Shown here in pieces: positions 17,727 to 27,082 of a stretch of DNA of 64,000 nt. The position numbers were made by a program, and so were the translations under genes. The stretch comes from Bermanella sp047621325 (GTDB taxonomy: Bacteria; Pseudomonadota; Gammaproteobacteria; Pseudomonadales; Oceanobacteraceae): positions 1-64,000 of the forward strand of contig JBLHLT010000014.1 of NCBI GenBank assembly GCA_047621325.1, given 5' to 3'. Positions within the stretch are counted from its first letter, which is position 1. Every line of letters starts with the position of its first letter. The notes under the pieces were generated by a model that saw nothing but the letters and a program-made list of their open reading frames with translations, had not been told where the DNA came from and did no database searches.

Positions 17727-18449
17727 TCACTCTGGTAATTCACCATTGTGATAGATGTTTTGTACGTCATCTAAATCGTTAAGCATGTCGATGAACTTTT
17801 CAAATAACGCGACGTCATCCCCTTTTACTTCGGTAGTGTTGTGAGGGATAAATTGAATCTCATCCACGTCAAATTCAATGTCGCCCAGCGATTCTGTGAT
17901 GGCTGTTTTTGCTTTGAAATATTCGGTATGAGGTGCAAACACGGTGATTTTTCCGTCTTCGCATTCAATGTCAGTCACATCAACATCGGCTTCCATCAAG
18001 ATTTCGAGAATGGCTTCTTCGTCATTACCGGCAAATACTAAAATCGCACTGTGGTCGAACATGTGACTTACCGCACCAGAAGTACCAATTTTACACTTGG
18101 TCTTGGTGAAGGCTTGGCGTACATCGCCAAAGGTACGGTTTGGGTTATCGGTTAAACAATCCACAATCACCATGGTGCTACCAGGGCCATAGCCTTCATA
18201 GCGCGCTGTATCAAAGTCTTCACCGCCGCCACCTTTGGCTTTGTCGATGGCTTTATCAATAACATGGCCCGGTACTTGGTCTTTTTTTGCACGGTCAATC
18301 AAGCTACGCAGTGCTAGGTTTCCGTCGGGATCAAGGCCGCCTTTTTTGGCTACAACATAAATTTCACGGCCGTATTTGCTGTACACCTTCGCTTTTGCAT
18401 CAGATGTTTTTGCCATGGACTCTTTACGGTTTTGGTAGGCGCGACCCAT
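17727..18449 (-). CDS. yeeN: YebC/PmpR/TACO1 family protein, YeeN type
   Basis: A 240-residue YebC-family protein (VPGHVIDKAIDKAKGGGGEDF..RYEGYGPGSTMVIVDCLTDNPNRT..DVR). Its N-terminus MGRAYQNRKESMAKT is that of the YeeN branch rather than MAGHSKWANIKHRK of YebC. Family members bind DNA or the ribosome, and recent work on relatives supports a role in relieving ribosome pausing. It is transcribed alone and ends at the hairpin at 17682-17711. Confidence 0.88.
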   Translation of the reverse strand: MGRAYQNRKESMAKTSDAKAKVYSKYGREIYVVAKKGGLDPDGNLALRSLIDRAKKDQVPGHVIDKAIDKAKGGGGEDFDTARYEGYGPGSTMVIVDCLTDNPNRTFGDVRQAFTKTKCKIGTSGAVSHMFDHSAILVFAGNDEEAILEILMEADVDVTDIECEDGKITVFAPHTEYFKAKTAITESLGDIEFDVDEIQFIPHNTTEVKGDDVALFEKFIDMLNDLDDVQNIYHNGELPE

Positions 18450-18560
18450 TTTGTGCTCTCGTTCATTTATAAAGGCCCAAATTCTACCTGTAAGCCGGTA
18501 ACTAGGGAACCTTTGTAGGTGAGAGCCAAACCCGATGATTGATCCTTACATTAGTATTCA

Positions 18561-18574
18561 CTGATATACATCAA
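18561..18574. promoter_or_regulatory. FNR/ANR-like box upstream of the cytochrome bd operon
   Basis: CTGATATACATCAA matches the FNR/ANR consensus TTGAT-N4-ATCAA at nine of ten positions. It is 106 bases upstream of the -35 element of the gbsR-cyd promoter. Oxygen-responsive control of cytochrome bd is well known for this regulator family. Occupancy here is inferred. Confidence 0.55.
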
Positions 18575-18666
18575 TATATTTATCCTACTTGTTAGGTAGA
18601 TTTGCTTAATTACGATGCTTCACTCGCGGTAATTAAGGGGTAGTTTGGGTAAAAAGCACCTTTTTC

Positions 18667-18694
18667 TTGACATAAATCATCTTAGGTTCATAAT
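18667..18694 (+). promoter_or_regulatory. Sigma-70 promoter of the gbsR-cyd genes, overlapped by a second FNR-like box
   Basis: TTGACA (18667-18672) and CATAAT (18689-18694), spaced 16 bases, are near consensus. The -35 is also the left arm of TTGAC-ATAA-ATCAT (18667-18680), an imperfect (8 of 10) FNR-like site. The start codon of the regulator is 33 bases downstream of the -10. Confidence 0.65.
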
Positions 18695-18712
18695 TTTCAG
18701 AAATTTCTGAAA
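18695..18712. promoter_or_regulatory. Perfect 18-bp palindrome, likely operator of the GbsR-type regulator
   Basis: TTTCAGAAATTTCTGAAA is fully self-complementary. It begins directly after the -10 hexamer, covering the expected transcription start. This is a classic position for a repressor, and the adjacent gene encodes a winged-helix regulator, so autoregulation is inferred. Confidence 0.6.
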
Positions 18713-18727
18713 GTTAAAAAGATTGAT

Positions 18728-19282
18728 ATGGAATTACCTGAAAAAGCAAAAGTGTTCGTTTTCCACTTTGGTGAGATGGGCAGCCGCTGGGGCTTTAATC
18801 GCACGGTGGGTCAAATATTGGCGCTGCTGGTGATTCACCCGCAGTCTTTAAACGCCGATCAAATTGCAGAAACACTTAAAATTAGTCGCGGTAATGTCAG
18901 CATGGGCTTAAAGGAGTTGCAGTCTTGGCGCTTGATTCAACTGCAGCATGTGGCGGGAGATCGTAAAGACTATTTCATCACCGCTGGCAGCATTTGGGAT
19001 ATGGCCAAAACCGTATTTGAAGAGCGCCGCAAGCGTGAAATTGATCCTACATTGTCATTATTGCGTGCGAATTTATTAGAAGATGCCCAAAACGCCGATG
19101 AAGAATATGCACAGCAACGCATTGAAGAGATTCATGATTTATTAGAATTGCTTACTCAATGGGGTGATCACTTAAATACCCTAAGCCCAGAAAAACTAGA
19201 GAGCTTGATGAAGCTAGGCTCTGGCATTAGTAAGTTGCTTGATATGAAAGACAAAATTATGGGCAAGAAAAACCAGAGCTAA
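18728..19282 (+). CDS. GbsR/MarR-type transcriptional regulator
   Basis: This winged-helix protein of the GbsR family has VGQILALLVIHPQSLNADQI followed by the recognition helix region ISRGNVSMGLKEL and the wing VAGDRKDYF. A C-terminal helical dimerisation part follows. Length of 184 is normal. GbsR proteins in Bacillus repress glycine-betaine genes, and related proteins often stand beside cyd or osmotic genes. Only 15 bases separate it from cydP, so it is probably part of the cyd message and regulates it. It is preceded by a strong promoter and palindrome. Confidence 0.85.
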   Translation: MELPEKAKVFVFHFGEMGSRWGFNRTVGQILALLVIHPQSLNADQIAETLKISRGNVSMGLKELQSWRLIQLQHVAGDRKDYFITAGSIWDMAKTVFEERRKREIDPTLSLLRANLLEDAQNADEEYAQQRIEEIHDLLELLTQWGDHLNTLSPEKLESLMKLGSGISKLLDMKDKIMGKKNQS

Positions 19283-19297
19283 AGCCTTGGGGGTAAT

Positions 19298-19513
19298 GTG
19301 CAAAGCGAGCAACCCAAATCAATTTTTAAAATTCCGTTAGTGCGAGAAATCACCGTTGTTTTACTGATCAAACTGGCGGTGATTTTTGTTATCAAATGGC
19401 AATTTTTTTCAGATCCCGTGGATTTAACGCAAGCCAATAACAGTGTTGAACAACAAATGGGGTTAACGAACACACATTCTAAAATCAAATACACGGAGAA
19501 AAACGATGGATGA
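19298..19513 (+). CDS. cydP: Cytochrome bd oxidase small subunit CydP
   Basis: A 71-residue single-helix membrane protein: a basic N-terminus then LVREITVVLLIKLAVIFVIKW and FFSDPVDL, the pattern of CydP proteins encoded just before cydA in many proteobacteria. It begins with GTG at 19298 after a GGGGG ribosome site. It overlaps cydA by 8 bases, indicating translational coupling. It is thought to help assembly or stability of the bd complex. Confidence 0.75.
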   Translation: MQSEQPKSIFKIPLVREITVVLLIKLAVIFVIKWQFFSDPVDLTQANNSVEQQMGLTNTHSKIKYTEKNDG

Positions 19514-21107
19514 TACGGTTGTTGATCTGTCGCGATTGCAGTTTGCCATCACGGCGTTCTATCACTTTTTGTTTGTACCGCTGACCATTGGTTTGGCGTT
19601 TATTCTGGCCATCATGGAAAGCGTTTACGTGATGACGGGTAAACAAGTCTATAAGGATATGGTGAAATTTTGGGGTAAGTTATTCGGGATTAACTTTGCG
19701 CTGGGTGTGACGACGGGTTTAACCATGGAGTTTCAGTTTGGCACAAACTGGGCTTATTATTCACATTATGTAGGTGATGTATTTGGTGCGCCACTGGCCA
19801 TCGAAGGCTTGATGGCGTTTTTCTTAGAATCAACATTTATCGGTTTATTTTTCTTTGGTTGGGATCGTTTAACCAAGTACCAACATTTAATGGTGACGTG
19901 GCTGGTGGCCATTGGCTCGAACTTATCAGCACTGTGGATTTTGATTGCCAACGGCTGGATGCAAAACCCAGTGGGTGCTGAATTTAATTTTGAAACCATG
20001 CGCATGGAAATGACCAGCTTCTCCGAGTTGATTTTTAACCCCGTGGCGCAAGTTAAATTTGTGCACACAGTATCAGCAGGTTATGTCACAGGTGCCATGT
20101 TTGTATTAGCAATAAGTGCTTACTTTATGTTGAAAAAACGTGACTTACCGTTTGCGCGCCGCTCATTTGCCATCGCGGCTAGCTTTGGTTTAGCGTCTAT
20201 TTTATCTGTAATTGTATTAGGTGATGAATCTGGTTATGAGTTGGGCGATGTTCAGCGCACTAAGCTTGCTGCAATTGAAGCGGAATGGGATACCCATGAA
20301 CCACCTGCATCGTTTACTTTAATTGGCTGGCCAAACGAAGAAACCATGCACACAGATTACGCCATTAAAATTCCTTATGCGTTAGGTTTAATTGCTACCC
20401 GTTCATTAGATGAAGAAGTGACCGGTATTAAAGACTTAATCAGCGAACACGAAGTGCGTATTCGTTCTGGTATGGGAGCCTATGGCATCTTGCAAGAACT
20501 GAAAGCGGGTAATGATACGCCAGAAAATATCGCCGCATTCAATGAAGTGAAAAAAGATTTAGGTTATGGGCTATTGCTTAAGCGCTACACCGATAACGTG
20601 GTGGACGCATCAGAAGAACAAATACAAATGGCCGCACAGGATACCATTCCCCGTGTTGTGCCTATGTTCTTTACCTTTCGTATTATGGTGGGGCTAGGTT
20701 TCATTATGTTGTTCTTAATAGCCGCATCATTTTACTACTCGGCGAAACACACAGTGGAACATCAACGTTGGTTATTGAAAGCCTTGATTATTTGTTTGCC
20801 AGCGCCATGGATCGCCTGCGAGATGGGTTGGTTTGTAGCGGAGTTTGGCCGCCAACCATGGTCTATTGGTGAAATTTTACCAACTGCTTTATCTGTGTCT
20901 TCACGCAGTGCATCAGACTTGTGGTTAAGTCTAAGTGGTTTCATTGTATTTTATACTGGCCTGCTCATTGTTGAGATGTACTTGATGATTAAGTTTGCAC
21001 GCTTAGGCCCAAGTGCTCTGCATACTGGTCGTTATTTCTGGGAACAAGAAAAAACAGGCGGGATAGAAGCCGCCGGGCCTCAGCAATCACGCAAAGAATT
21101 AGTGTAA
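19506..21107 (+). CDS. cydA: Cytochrome bd ubiquinol oxidase subunit I
   Basis: Subunit I oxidises ubiquinol and carries haems b558, b595 and d in the inner membrane, reducing O2 with high affinity. The N-terminal LQFAITAFYHFLFVPLTIG contains the haem-ligand His, and E/GRQPW (EFGRQPW) is conserved. The long Q-loop between about residues 255 and 390 is of the E. coli long type. Length of 533 is close to E. coli (522). It overlaps cydP and is 9 bases from cydB. Confidence 0.97.
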   Translation: MDDTVVDLSRLQFAITAFYHFLFVPLTIGLAFILAIMESVYVMTGKQVYKDMVKFWGKLFGINFALGVTTGLTMEFQFGTNWAYYSHYVGDVFGAPLAIEGLMAFFLESTFIGLFFFGWDRLTKYQHLMVTWLVAIGSNLSALWILIANGWMQNPVGAEFNFETMRMEMTSFSELIFNPVAQVKFVHTVSAGYVTGAMFVLAISAYFMLKKRDLPFARRSFAIAASFGLASILSVIVLGDESGYELGDVQRTKLAAIEAEWDTHEPPASFTLIGWPNEETMHTDYAIKIPYALGLIATRSLDEEVTGIKDLISEHEVRIRSGMGAYGILQELKAGNDTPENIAAFNEVKKDLGYGLLLKRYTDNVVDASEEQIQMAAQDTIPRVVPMFFTFRIMVGLGFIMLFLIAASFYYSAKHTVEHQRWLLKALIICLPAPWIACEMGWFVAEFGRQPWSIGEILPTALSVSSRSASDLWLSLSGFIVFYTGLLIVEMYLMIKFARLGPSALHTGRYFWEQEKTGGIEAAGPQQSRKELV

Positions 21108-21116
21108 GGAGCCATC

Positions 21117-22256
21117 ATGGATTACGAAAGTTTAAAACTGATTTGGTGGGTGCTCATAGGGGTGCTGTTGATTGGCTGGGCGGTGACCGACGGCTTTGAT
21201 ATGGGTGTGTTGAGTTTATTAAAGGTTGTAGGAAAAACTGACAACGAACGTCGTGTGATGCTTAACACGGTCGGCCCGCACTGGGATGGCAATCAGGTAT
21301 GGTTCATCACCGCAGGCGGAGCAATTTTTGCGGCTTGGCCTGTGGTATATGCCACTGCCTTTAGTGGTTTGTATTTCGCATTGTTACTTGTGTTGTTCGC
21401 CATGTTTTTTCGTCCGGTAGGATTTGAATATCGCTCAAAAATTGAGGAAGAGAAATGGCGCAATAACTGGGACTGGTTGTTAACCATAGGTGGCGCGGTA
21501 CCTTCATTGGTATTCGGTGTGGCATTTGGTAATTTATTTTTAGGGCTACCTTTTACCCTTGATAACACCATGCGCAGCTTTTATGAGGGTGGCTTTTTTG
21601 GGTTACTGACACCGTTTGCTTTATTGGTTGGTATTGTCAGTTTAGCCATGCTGGTTATGCATGGCGCTGCGTATTTACAAATGCGTACTCAAGATGAATT
21701 ACATGAACGTACCCGCAATGCCACTTTGGTCACCGCACTGGTGACCCTTGTTACGTTTATGTTTGCAGGTGTTTGTTTGATGTTTTGGGTAGATGGTTAT
21801 GTCATAACTGACATGAGTAAAGAAGTGGGGCAGGCCATGACACCTATGGCGAAAACCGTGACAACAATGGAAGGAGCTTGGTTAAACAACTATACGCTTT
21901 ACCCTGTGACGATTGCAGCGCCTATTTTAGCGTTTACAGGGTTATTGTTGACCATGTTATTTACGCTTAAAAATAAAAGTGCATTGACGTTTATATCAAG
22001 TTCAATTGCTGTGAGCAGCATTATATGTACTGCAGGGTTTAGTTTGTTCCCATTTATTATGCCTTCTAGCATTAATCCGCAGGTAAGCTTGACGGTATGG
22101 GATGTGGTTTCCAGTGAGAAAACCCTAAATATTATGTTTGTAGTAGCAATGATATTTGTGCCGATTATTTTGCTTTATACAACATGGGGTTATTACAAAA
22201 TGTGGGGCCGCATTAGTACTCAGCACATTGAAGATAATAAGTACGGCACTTACTAA
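21117..22256 (+). CDS. cydB: Cytochrome bd ubiquinol oxidase subunit II
   Basis: Eight to nine membrane helices and the N-terminal GWAVTDGFDMGV, followed by GPHWDGNQVW, are diagnostic of CydB. It partners CydA in the inner membrane and provides the proton path. Length of 379 equals E. coli CydB. Its ribosome site (AAGGAGCC) lies directly after cydA. Confidence 0.97.
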   Translation: MDYESLKLIWWVLIGVLLIGWAVTDGFDMGVLSLLKVVGKTDNERRVMLNTVGPHWDGNQVWFITAGGAIFAAWPVVYATAFSGLYFALLLVLFAMFFRPVGFEYRSKIEEEKWRNNWDWLLTIGGAVPSLVFGVAFGNLFLGLPFTLDNTMRSFYEGGFFGLLTPFALLVGIVSLAMLVMHGAAYLQMRTQDELHERTRNATLVTALVTLVTFMFAGVCLMFWVDGYVITDMSKEVGQAMTPMAKTVTTMEGAWLNNYTLYPVTIAAPILAFTGLLLTMLFTLKNKSALTFISSSIAVSSIICTAGFSLFPFIMPSSINPQVSLTVWDVVSSEKTLNIMFVVAMIFVPIILLYTTWGYYKMWGRISTQHIEDNKYGTY

Positions 22257-22336
22257 CGGCATTAACCAGATGCTATTGTCATGGGCCCGTTGTTCAGCCC
22301 ATGGCACGATTGAACGAATAATTTGAGGTGATGACA

Positions 22337-22453
22337 ATGTGGTATTTTGCTTGGATTTTAGGTGTATTACTGGCGTGTAGTTTTGGTATCTTAAACGCAC
22401 TTTGGTTAGAGGTGAATGAAAACCTAGACCGCGAACCGGACTTAAAAGATTAA
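22337..22453 (+). CDS. cydX: Cytochrome bd oxidase small subunit CydX
   Basis: A 38-residue frame beginning MWYFAWILGVLLACSFGILN is the CydX/CbdX signature, a single-helix subunit needed for stable, active bd oxidase. The start at 22337 is favoured over the in-frame ATG at 22331 because GAGGTG is correctly spaced only for the former. Acidic C-terminus (LDREPDLKD). It lies between cydB and ybgE. Confidence 0.93.
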   Translation: MWYFAWILGVLLACSFGILNALWLEVNENLDREPDLKD

Positions 22454-22489
22454 TAAGCTGTATTAATAAACACAGAATTAGGTAATAAA

Positions 22490-22789
22490 ATGACAGGTGA
22501 TAATATGCTAACCAAGGTACCAGAAAGCTTAAACCACCCGTTAGCTCGAGTGTTATCCTTCATAGTTGGTATTGGCTTGTCTGTGTTTATTTTATTGTTT
22601 CCACAGCATATTGCCCGTGATTTGACCGAATTAGATCACGGCTTATTAAGCTTGGTGATGCTCGCTATGTGCGGTTGCTTTGTTCATGGTGTTGGATTTA
22701 AACCTTATAATATGGTGGCTAAAACTATGTTTAGCCCCATATTATGTTGGCCTATAGCAGGCCTTGCGGTTTGGATGTGGGTGTTATAG
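22490..22789 (+). CDS. ybgE: Cyd operon protein YbgE
   Basis: A small membrane protein of 99 residues with three helices. It has LNHPLARVLSFIVGIGL and CGCFVHGVGFKP, matching YbgE, which is encoded after cydX in gammaproteobacteria and of unclear function. An in-frame ATG at 22505 with AGGTGA is an alternative start. It is the last gene of the operon, convergent with the next lipoprotein gene, with their stops adjacent. Confidence 0.85.
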   Translation: MTGDNMLTKVPESLNHPLARVLSFIVGIGLSVFILLFPQHIARDLTELDHGLLSLVMLAMCGCFVHGVGFKPYNMVAKTMFSPILCWPIAGLAVWMWVL

Positions 22790-23314
22790 CTAGTCTATAT
22801 CGGAGTAAGCTAAGCCAAAGTTAAGTGCTGTCGGTCGAGTGTAGCAGGTGGTTTTTTCGGTCGAAATAACTTGCCCGCCTGAAGTGGTTGTTTCAGTTGT
22901 GACAATTGCATATGTATCGTCACCGCAGTCTGCTTGAAGAGCGCTACCAAAAAATAGTTCGCCATCTTGAATATAGGCAATATCGTACTTAACTGCGTTT
23001 TCATCACGATCGTATGTAAAGTTTATTTGATAAGCTTCTGACCCTCCCTCACTTATAATCGATTCTTCCAAAATTTCAAAGCTTCCTGAAGACTCATCTA
23101 ATTGGTAAGTACCATCGTCATTCTGAATGGAAATTAATTCTTTAAAATCATTGCCACTAAATTCATAAATGATATCTGAGGTTTTATTGCTTTGTGAATC
23201 AATGAACTCTGCCGATTGCCAAGTACCTTGTAGCGCTGTTGGGTCTTCCTCTTCTGTTGTGCAACCAAGTAGACAAAGTGGCGATAGTAGGAAAAGAGTC
23301 TTTATAAGTTTCAT
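22790..23314 (-). CDS. Predicted lipoprotein with lipocalin-like GTWQS segment
   Basis: MKLIKTLFLLSPLCLLGC is a lipoprotein signal with an LLGC lipobox. The mature protein starts TEEEDPTALQGTWQSAEFID, has a strand-rich middle with YEFSGNDF and ends with two Cys that may pair. The GTWQS opening is shared with the lipoprotein at 398-1177, suggesting a small paralogous family. I start at ATG 23314 because the longer frame (to 23443) adds an implausible N-terminus that runs through the hinT terminator. Function is unknown. Confidence 0.7.
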   Translation of the reverse strand: MKLIKTLFLLSPLCLLGCTTEEEDPTALQGTWQSAEFIDSQSNKTSDIIYEFSGNDFKELISIQNDDGTYQLDESSGSFEILEESIISEGGSEAYQINFTYDRDENAVKYDIAYIQDGELFFGSALQADCGDDTYAIVTTETTTSGGQVISTEKTTCYTRPTALNFGLAYSDID

Positions 23315-23330
23315 TATGATGCTGCCAATA

Positions 23331-23356
23331 AAAAAGCCCATTCTAACGTAATGGGC
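23331..23356 (-). terminator. Rho-independent terminator of hinT
   Basis: GCCCATT (23336-23342) pairs with AATGGGC (23350-23356), and a T-run follows on the minus strand. It lies 53 bases downstream of hinT and just upstream of the lipoprotein start. Confidence 0.85.
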
Positions 23357-23408
23357 ATTTGAGGAAAGCGAAATGCTTTTGATAATAGGTAATGATTTGT
23401 AAAGATAC

Positions 23409-23768
23409 TTAACCTGGTGGCCACTGTAACGTGCGACCACCAATTACATGGTAATGCAGATGAAATACACTCTGACACGCCCCTTCACCATTATTCACCA
23501 CTAAGCGGAAGGCATCGCCAATGCCAGCATCCGCGGCTACTTGATTAGCCACTAGGTTCAAATGGCCTAATAACTGTTTGTCTTCATCTGTGGCATCACA
23601 CAATCGTGGCAGTGGTTTTTTAGGAATCACTAAAATATGCACAGGGGCGCACGGGTGAATGTCTTTAAACGCCAAACACAACTCGTCTTCGTAGACGATA
23701 TCAGCGGGAATTTCTTTATCGATGATTTTACTGAAAATGGTTGGATCATTGGGAGCGAGTTTTTGCAT
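23409..23768 (-). CDS. hinT: HIT-family purine nucleoside phosphoramidase (HinT)
   Basis: A 119-residue cytoplasmic nucleotide hydrolase with the histidine triad FHLHYHVIGGR near the C-terminus and the N-terminal TIFSKIIDKEIPADIVYEDE. Members cleave AMP-lysine and aminoacyl adenylates. Complete and of usual length. It is a single-gene unit ending at 23331-23356. Confidence 0.94.
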   Translation of the reverse strand: MQKLAPNDPTIFSKIIDKEIPADIVYEDELCLAFKDIHPCAPVHILVIPKKPLPRLCDATDEDKQLLGHLNLVANQVAADAGIGDAFRLVVNNGEGACQSVFHLHYHVIGGRTLQWPPG

Positions 23769-24011
23769 ATATGGCTCACGATTCGTGTTGTATTTGGTGA
23801 ATTTAATATTAAGTGAAATCTGCTTCTAGCATGCATTTTTTTAAAATGCTGACTATTCAGTTGAGATCATGGTGCCGATTAATCAATGATTAGACATGAT
23901 TTTTAATAAAAATGATAACTAAAAAATTAGGCTATTAGATTTATTTGCAGCTAAAAATGTAAGTCGCAATTTCTCAGCTAATATCAATAAAAATGCAGCA
24001 GGGGATTAATT

Positions 24012-25091
24012 ATGAAGTACCTAGTGTTCGTTTTATCCGCAATAATGAGCGTTTTCTCTCATTTCTCGTTGGCAGCCGATTGGAATCATGAGGTTCACGG
24101 CTCCTTTCCCGTATTTTTTACCTACAGCGATACAGATAATGGTGAAGCAGGAAGTCAAATCATGTCTGGCTTTAACCCTGCCAACATGACCATTACCAGC
24201 ATGGCACCCAAACAAGATGGTTTAGACATTAGTGCTACCTTACAGATCACCTCTCACTTACAAGGTGGTAAAGAACAAAATTCAGGGCTATTCGAAAGCC
24301 GTGTTGCCGAAATTAAAATAGCGGGCGATTTTGGTCAAGTTAATATTGGTAAGGGCTTTGGTATCTTTAATAGCAATGCGATAGGCGATGTGGGCAGTGC
24401 GAAAGGGGTGGGACACATCCCCAATGCTCCAGATAGAGCTAATGCTACCAATGGCCATATAGGTACTGGCTATGTTTACGCAAACTTTAATCCGCGAATC
24501 ATGTATAGCAGCCAACTAGGTAATAGCGGCAGCTATAAAGTGGGCATTTTTAATCCTGAAGAACCCGGTGATGACGCCACTGCCGAAACCGCCTTGCCAC
24601 GATTTGAAGGCCAGCTAACCATGAATGTATCGGAGCACTCTGTCTGGGCTGGCTTCATGTTTCAATCGGTGGAATCCACAGTGGAGGACTACGATATTCA
24701 AGCGTTTGATATTGGTGGTCAGCTTAATTTAGGTGCCCTGGGTGTTCGTGCAGCTTATACGGTTACTCAAAGTATTGGAGCAGATGGTTTATATGGATAT
24801 GGCGGCATAGCGGATGCGAATGTAGATGGTAGTCAAGCTTATGTCGAAGGTACATTCAATATGGGCGCGATGACCTATGGCGTAAGTTATGGTATCGGGA
24901 CGCAAGACTCTGGCACGAACGCTTCTGGCGCTGTGGCTGAAATTGAAAATACGTTAGCTATGTTATTTGCCCATAAAAAAATCAGCGATCACTTGCATTT
25001 AATGTTTGAAGTTCAATCCTATTCATCTGACGATAGTGTGGCGAAACTGGAGTACACGGCTGTTAGTACAGGCATTCAAGTGGATTTTTAG
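24012..25091 (+). CDS. Gram-negative porin-like outer membrane protein
   Basis: A Sec signal peptide ending in LAADW is followed by a 16-strand-like pattern of alternating residues. Conserved pieces include SRVAEIKIAGDFGQVNIGKGFG and a terminal aromatic (VDF-COOH), as in trimeric porins. No Cys is visible. Likely a general or solute-selective channel. It is followed 90 bp later by a periplasmic binding protein and a chemoreceptor, so it could admit their ligand. This is inference from order only. Confidence 0.8.
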   Translation: MKYLVFVLSAIMSVFSHFSLAADWNHEVHGSFPVFFTYSDTDNGEAGSQIMSGFNPANMTITSMAPKQDGLDISATLQITSHLQGGKEQNSGLFESRVAEIKIAGDFGQVNIGKGFGIFNSNAIGDVGSAKGVGHIPNAPDRANATNGHIGTGYVYANFNPRIMYSSQLGNSGSYKVGIFNPEEPGDDATAETALPRFEGQLTMNVSEHSVWAGFMFQSVESTVEDYDIQAFDIGGQLNLGALGVRAAYTVTQSIGADGLYGYGGIADANVDGSQAYVEGTFNMGAMTYGVSYGIGTQDSGTNASGAVAEIENTLAMLFAHKKISDHLHLMFEVQSYSSDDSVAKLEYTAVSTGIQVDF

Positions 25092-25181
25092 TAAACGTTC
25101 TTTAATCACGTAATGGTGTAGCGTTGTATACGCTAATAGTCTGCTAAAACAAGGTTAAATATAATCATGAGGGTTATGAGT

Positions 25182-26951
25182 ATGTCCAGAAATAGTAAAC
25201 GAAGACACATAATATCTGCCATTAAAATACCCCCTTGTTGGGTTGCCACACTGAGTTTATTTTGTGTGTTTTCTCTGCCTTCTTATGCGGATATGGATGC
25301 CGCTAAACGTTGGGTTGATAAAGAATTTACTGTTTCAACCCTGTCTAAGCAACAGCAGCTTGAAGAAATGAAATTCTTTATAAATGCCGCAAAACCGTAT
25401 GCAGGCATGGATATTAAAGTGGTTTCTGAAACCATTGCAACACATGTGTATGAGTCAGAAACACTTGCTAAAGCATTTACCGAAATTACAGGTATTAAAG
25501 TAAAGCATGTGCTAACAGGTGAAGGTGATGTAATTGAAAAATTACAACATCAAATGTATACAGGTGAAAATTTATTTGATGCCTATATCAATGATTCAGA
25601 CTTAATTGGTACTCATTATCGTTATGGTGAAGTGTTACCTTTAAGTGATTTTATGAAGGGTGAAGGCGCCGATGTGACACTCCCTACTTTAGATATTGAT
25701 GACTTCATTGGGATAAAATTCACAACAGCAGATGATGGGAAAATATACCAGTTACCCGATCAACAATTTGCTAACCTTTACTGGTTTCGTCAAGACTGGT
25801 TTGAACGCAAAGACCTAAAAGATAAGTTTAAAAGTGAATACGGTTATGAATTAGGTGTGCCATTAAATTGGTCAGCCTATGAAGATATTGCCGAGTTTTT
25901 CACAGATAAAGTAAAAAATATCGACGGTGTTCGAGTGTATGGACACATGGATTATGGTAAAAAAGACCCCTCTTTAGGTTGGCGTTTTACTGATGCTTGG
26001 TTATCTATGGCTGGTGCCGGTGATGTGGGCCTACCTAACGGTAAGCCAGTGGATGAATGGGGGATTCGTATGGAAGGTTGCCATCCGGTCGGATCGTCTG
26101 TTGCTCGTGGTGGGGCGACTAATGGTCCTGCGGCTGTTTATTCTATCGAAAGATATCTTGATTGGTTAAAAAGATTTGCACCTCCTGGTTCTCAAGAAAT
26201 GGACTTTGGTCAGGCGGGTCCTATTCCTGCAAAAGGGCATATTGCACAGCAAATATTTTGGTATACCGCATTCACGGCTGACATGATTAAAGAAGGTTTG
26301 CCAGTGGTTAACGCAGATGGCACACCAAAATGGCGTATGGCGCCATCGCCATATGGCGCATATTGGGAAAAAGGCATGAAGTTGGGCTACCAAGATGCGG
26401 GCGCTTGGACGCTTCTTAAAAACACGCCACTCAAACAGCGCAAAGCCGCATGGTTATATGCACAATTTGTAGTGTCAAAAACGGTATCGCTTAAAAAGAC
26501 CCTTGTGGGTTTAACTCCGATTCGAGAGTCTGATATTCAATCTGATGCCATGACGAAAGTCGCCCCGAAACTAGGTGGTTTAGTTGAGTTTTATCGAAGC
26601 CCTGCACGAGTAGCATGGACACCAACAGGTGTGAACGTACCTGATTACCCCAAATTGGCACCGCTATGGTGGAAAAATATTGGGGACGCTTCTAGCGGTA
26701 AAAAATCACCTCAAAAAGCACTGGATGCCTTAGCTAAAGAACAAGATAAAGTACTGACCCGTATCGAGCGTTCTGGTGCACAAACGGAATGCGCGCCCAA
26801 AATGGCTAAGCGTAAAGACCTTAAAGGAGCAGAATATTGGTTGGCACAGCCAGGCGCGCCAAAAGCAAAACTAGCCAATGAAAAACCTCAAGGTGAAACA
26901 GTGCCATACGACGATCTACTTAAGGCATGGAGGGCAGGTAAAGAACGTTAG
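25182..26951 (+). CDS. Orphan ABC substrate-binding protein, GlpV-like (glycerol type)
   Basis: A periplasmic binding protein of about 590 residues with a signal peptide (cleavage near SYADMD). The sequence follows the GlpV type known from Rhizobium glycerol uptake, as I recall it: DMDAAKRWVDKEF, INAAKPYAGMDIKVV, INDSDLIGTHYRYG, LYQLPDQQFANLYWFR, HMDYGKKDPSLGWRFTDAW and FYRSPARVAWTPTG. No permease or ATPase gene is adjacent, which is unusual. It is followed by a chemoreceptor. Start chosen at ATG 25182, which has GAGGG eight bases upstream. The ligand may be glycerol or another polyol, but the assignment is by family. Confidence 0.75.
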   Translation: MSRNSKRRHIISAIKIPPCWVATLSLFCVFSLPSYADMDAAKRWVDKEFTVSTLSKQQQLEEMKFFINAAKPYAGMDIKVVSETIATHVYESETLAKAFTEITGIKVKHVLTGEGDVIEKLQHQMYTGENLFDAYINDSDLIGTHYRYGEVLPLSDFMKGEGADVTLPTLDIDDFIGIKFTTADDGKIYQLPDQQFANLYWFRQDWFERKDLKDKFKSEYGYELGVPLNWSAYEDIAEFFTDKVKNIDGVRVYGHMDYGKKDPSLGWRFTDAWLSMAGAGDVGLPNGKPVDEWGIRMEGCHPVGSSVARGGATNGPAAVYSIERYLDWLKRFAPPGSQEMDFGQAGPIPAKGHIAQQIFWYTAFTADMIKEGLPVVNADGTPKWRMAPSPYGAYWEKGMKLGYQDAGAWTLLKNTPLKQRKAAWLYAQFVVSKTVSLKKTLVGLTPIRESDIQSDAMTKVAPKLGGLVEFYRSPARVAWTPTGVNVPDYPKLAPLWWKNIGDASSGKKSPQKALDALAKEQDKVLTRIERSGAQTECAPKMAKRKDLKGAEYWLAQPGAPKAKLANEKPQGETVPYDDLLKAWRAGKER

Positions 26952-27082
26952 TTTATTTTATTAAGTTTGGGTTAGACCAGTGATGTGGCCTAATCCTGCT
27001 TTACTTTATAAATACTAGGATAAATCAATAGAGGTGTATTTAAATTGCAGTTGCCAGTTTGATTTAGCTAATTGATGATTAT

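Noticed and set aside
23880..23950. Fur box before the porin
   Set aside because: AT-rich runs resemble part of the Fur consensus but match too poorly to call.
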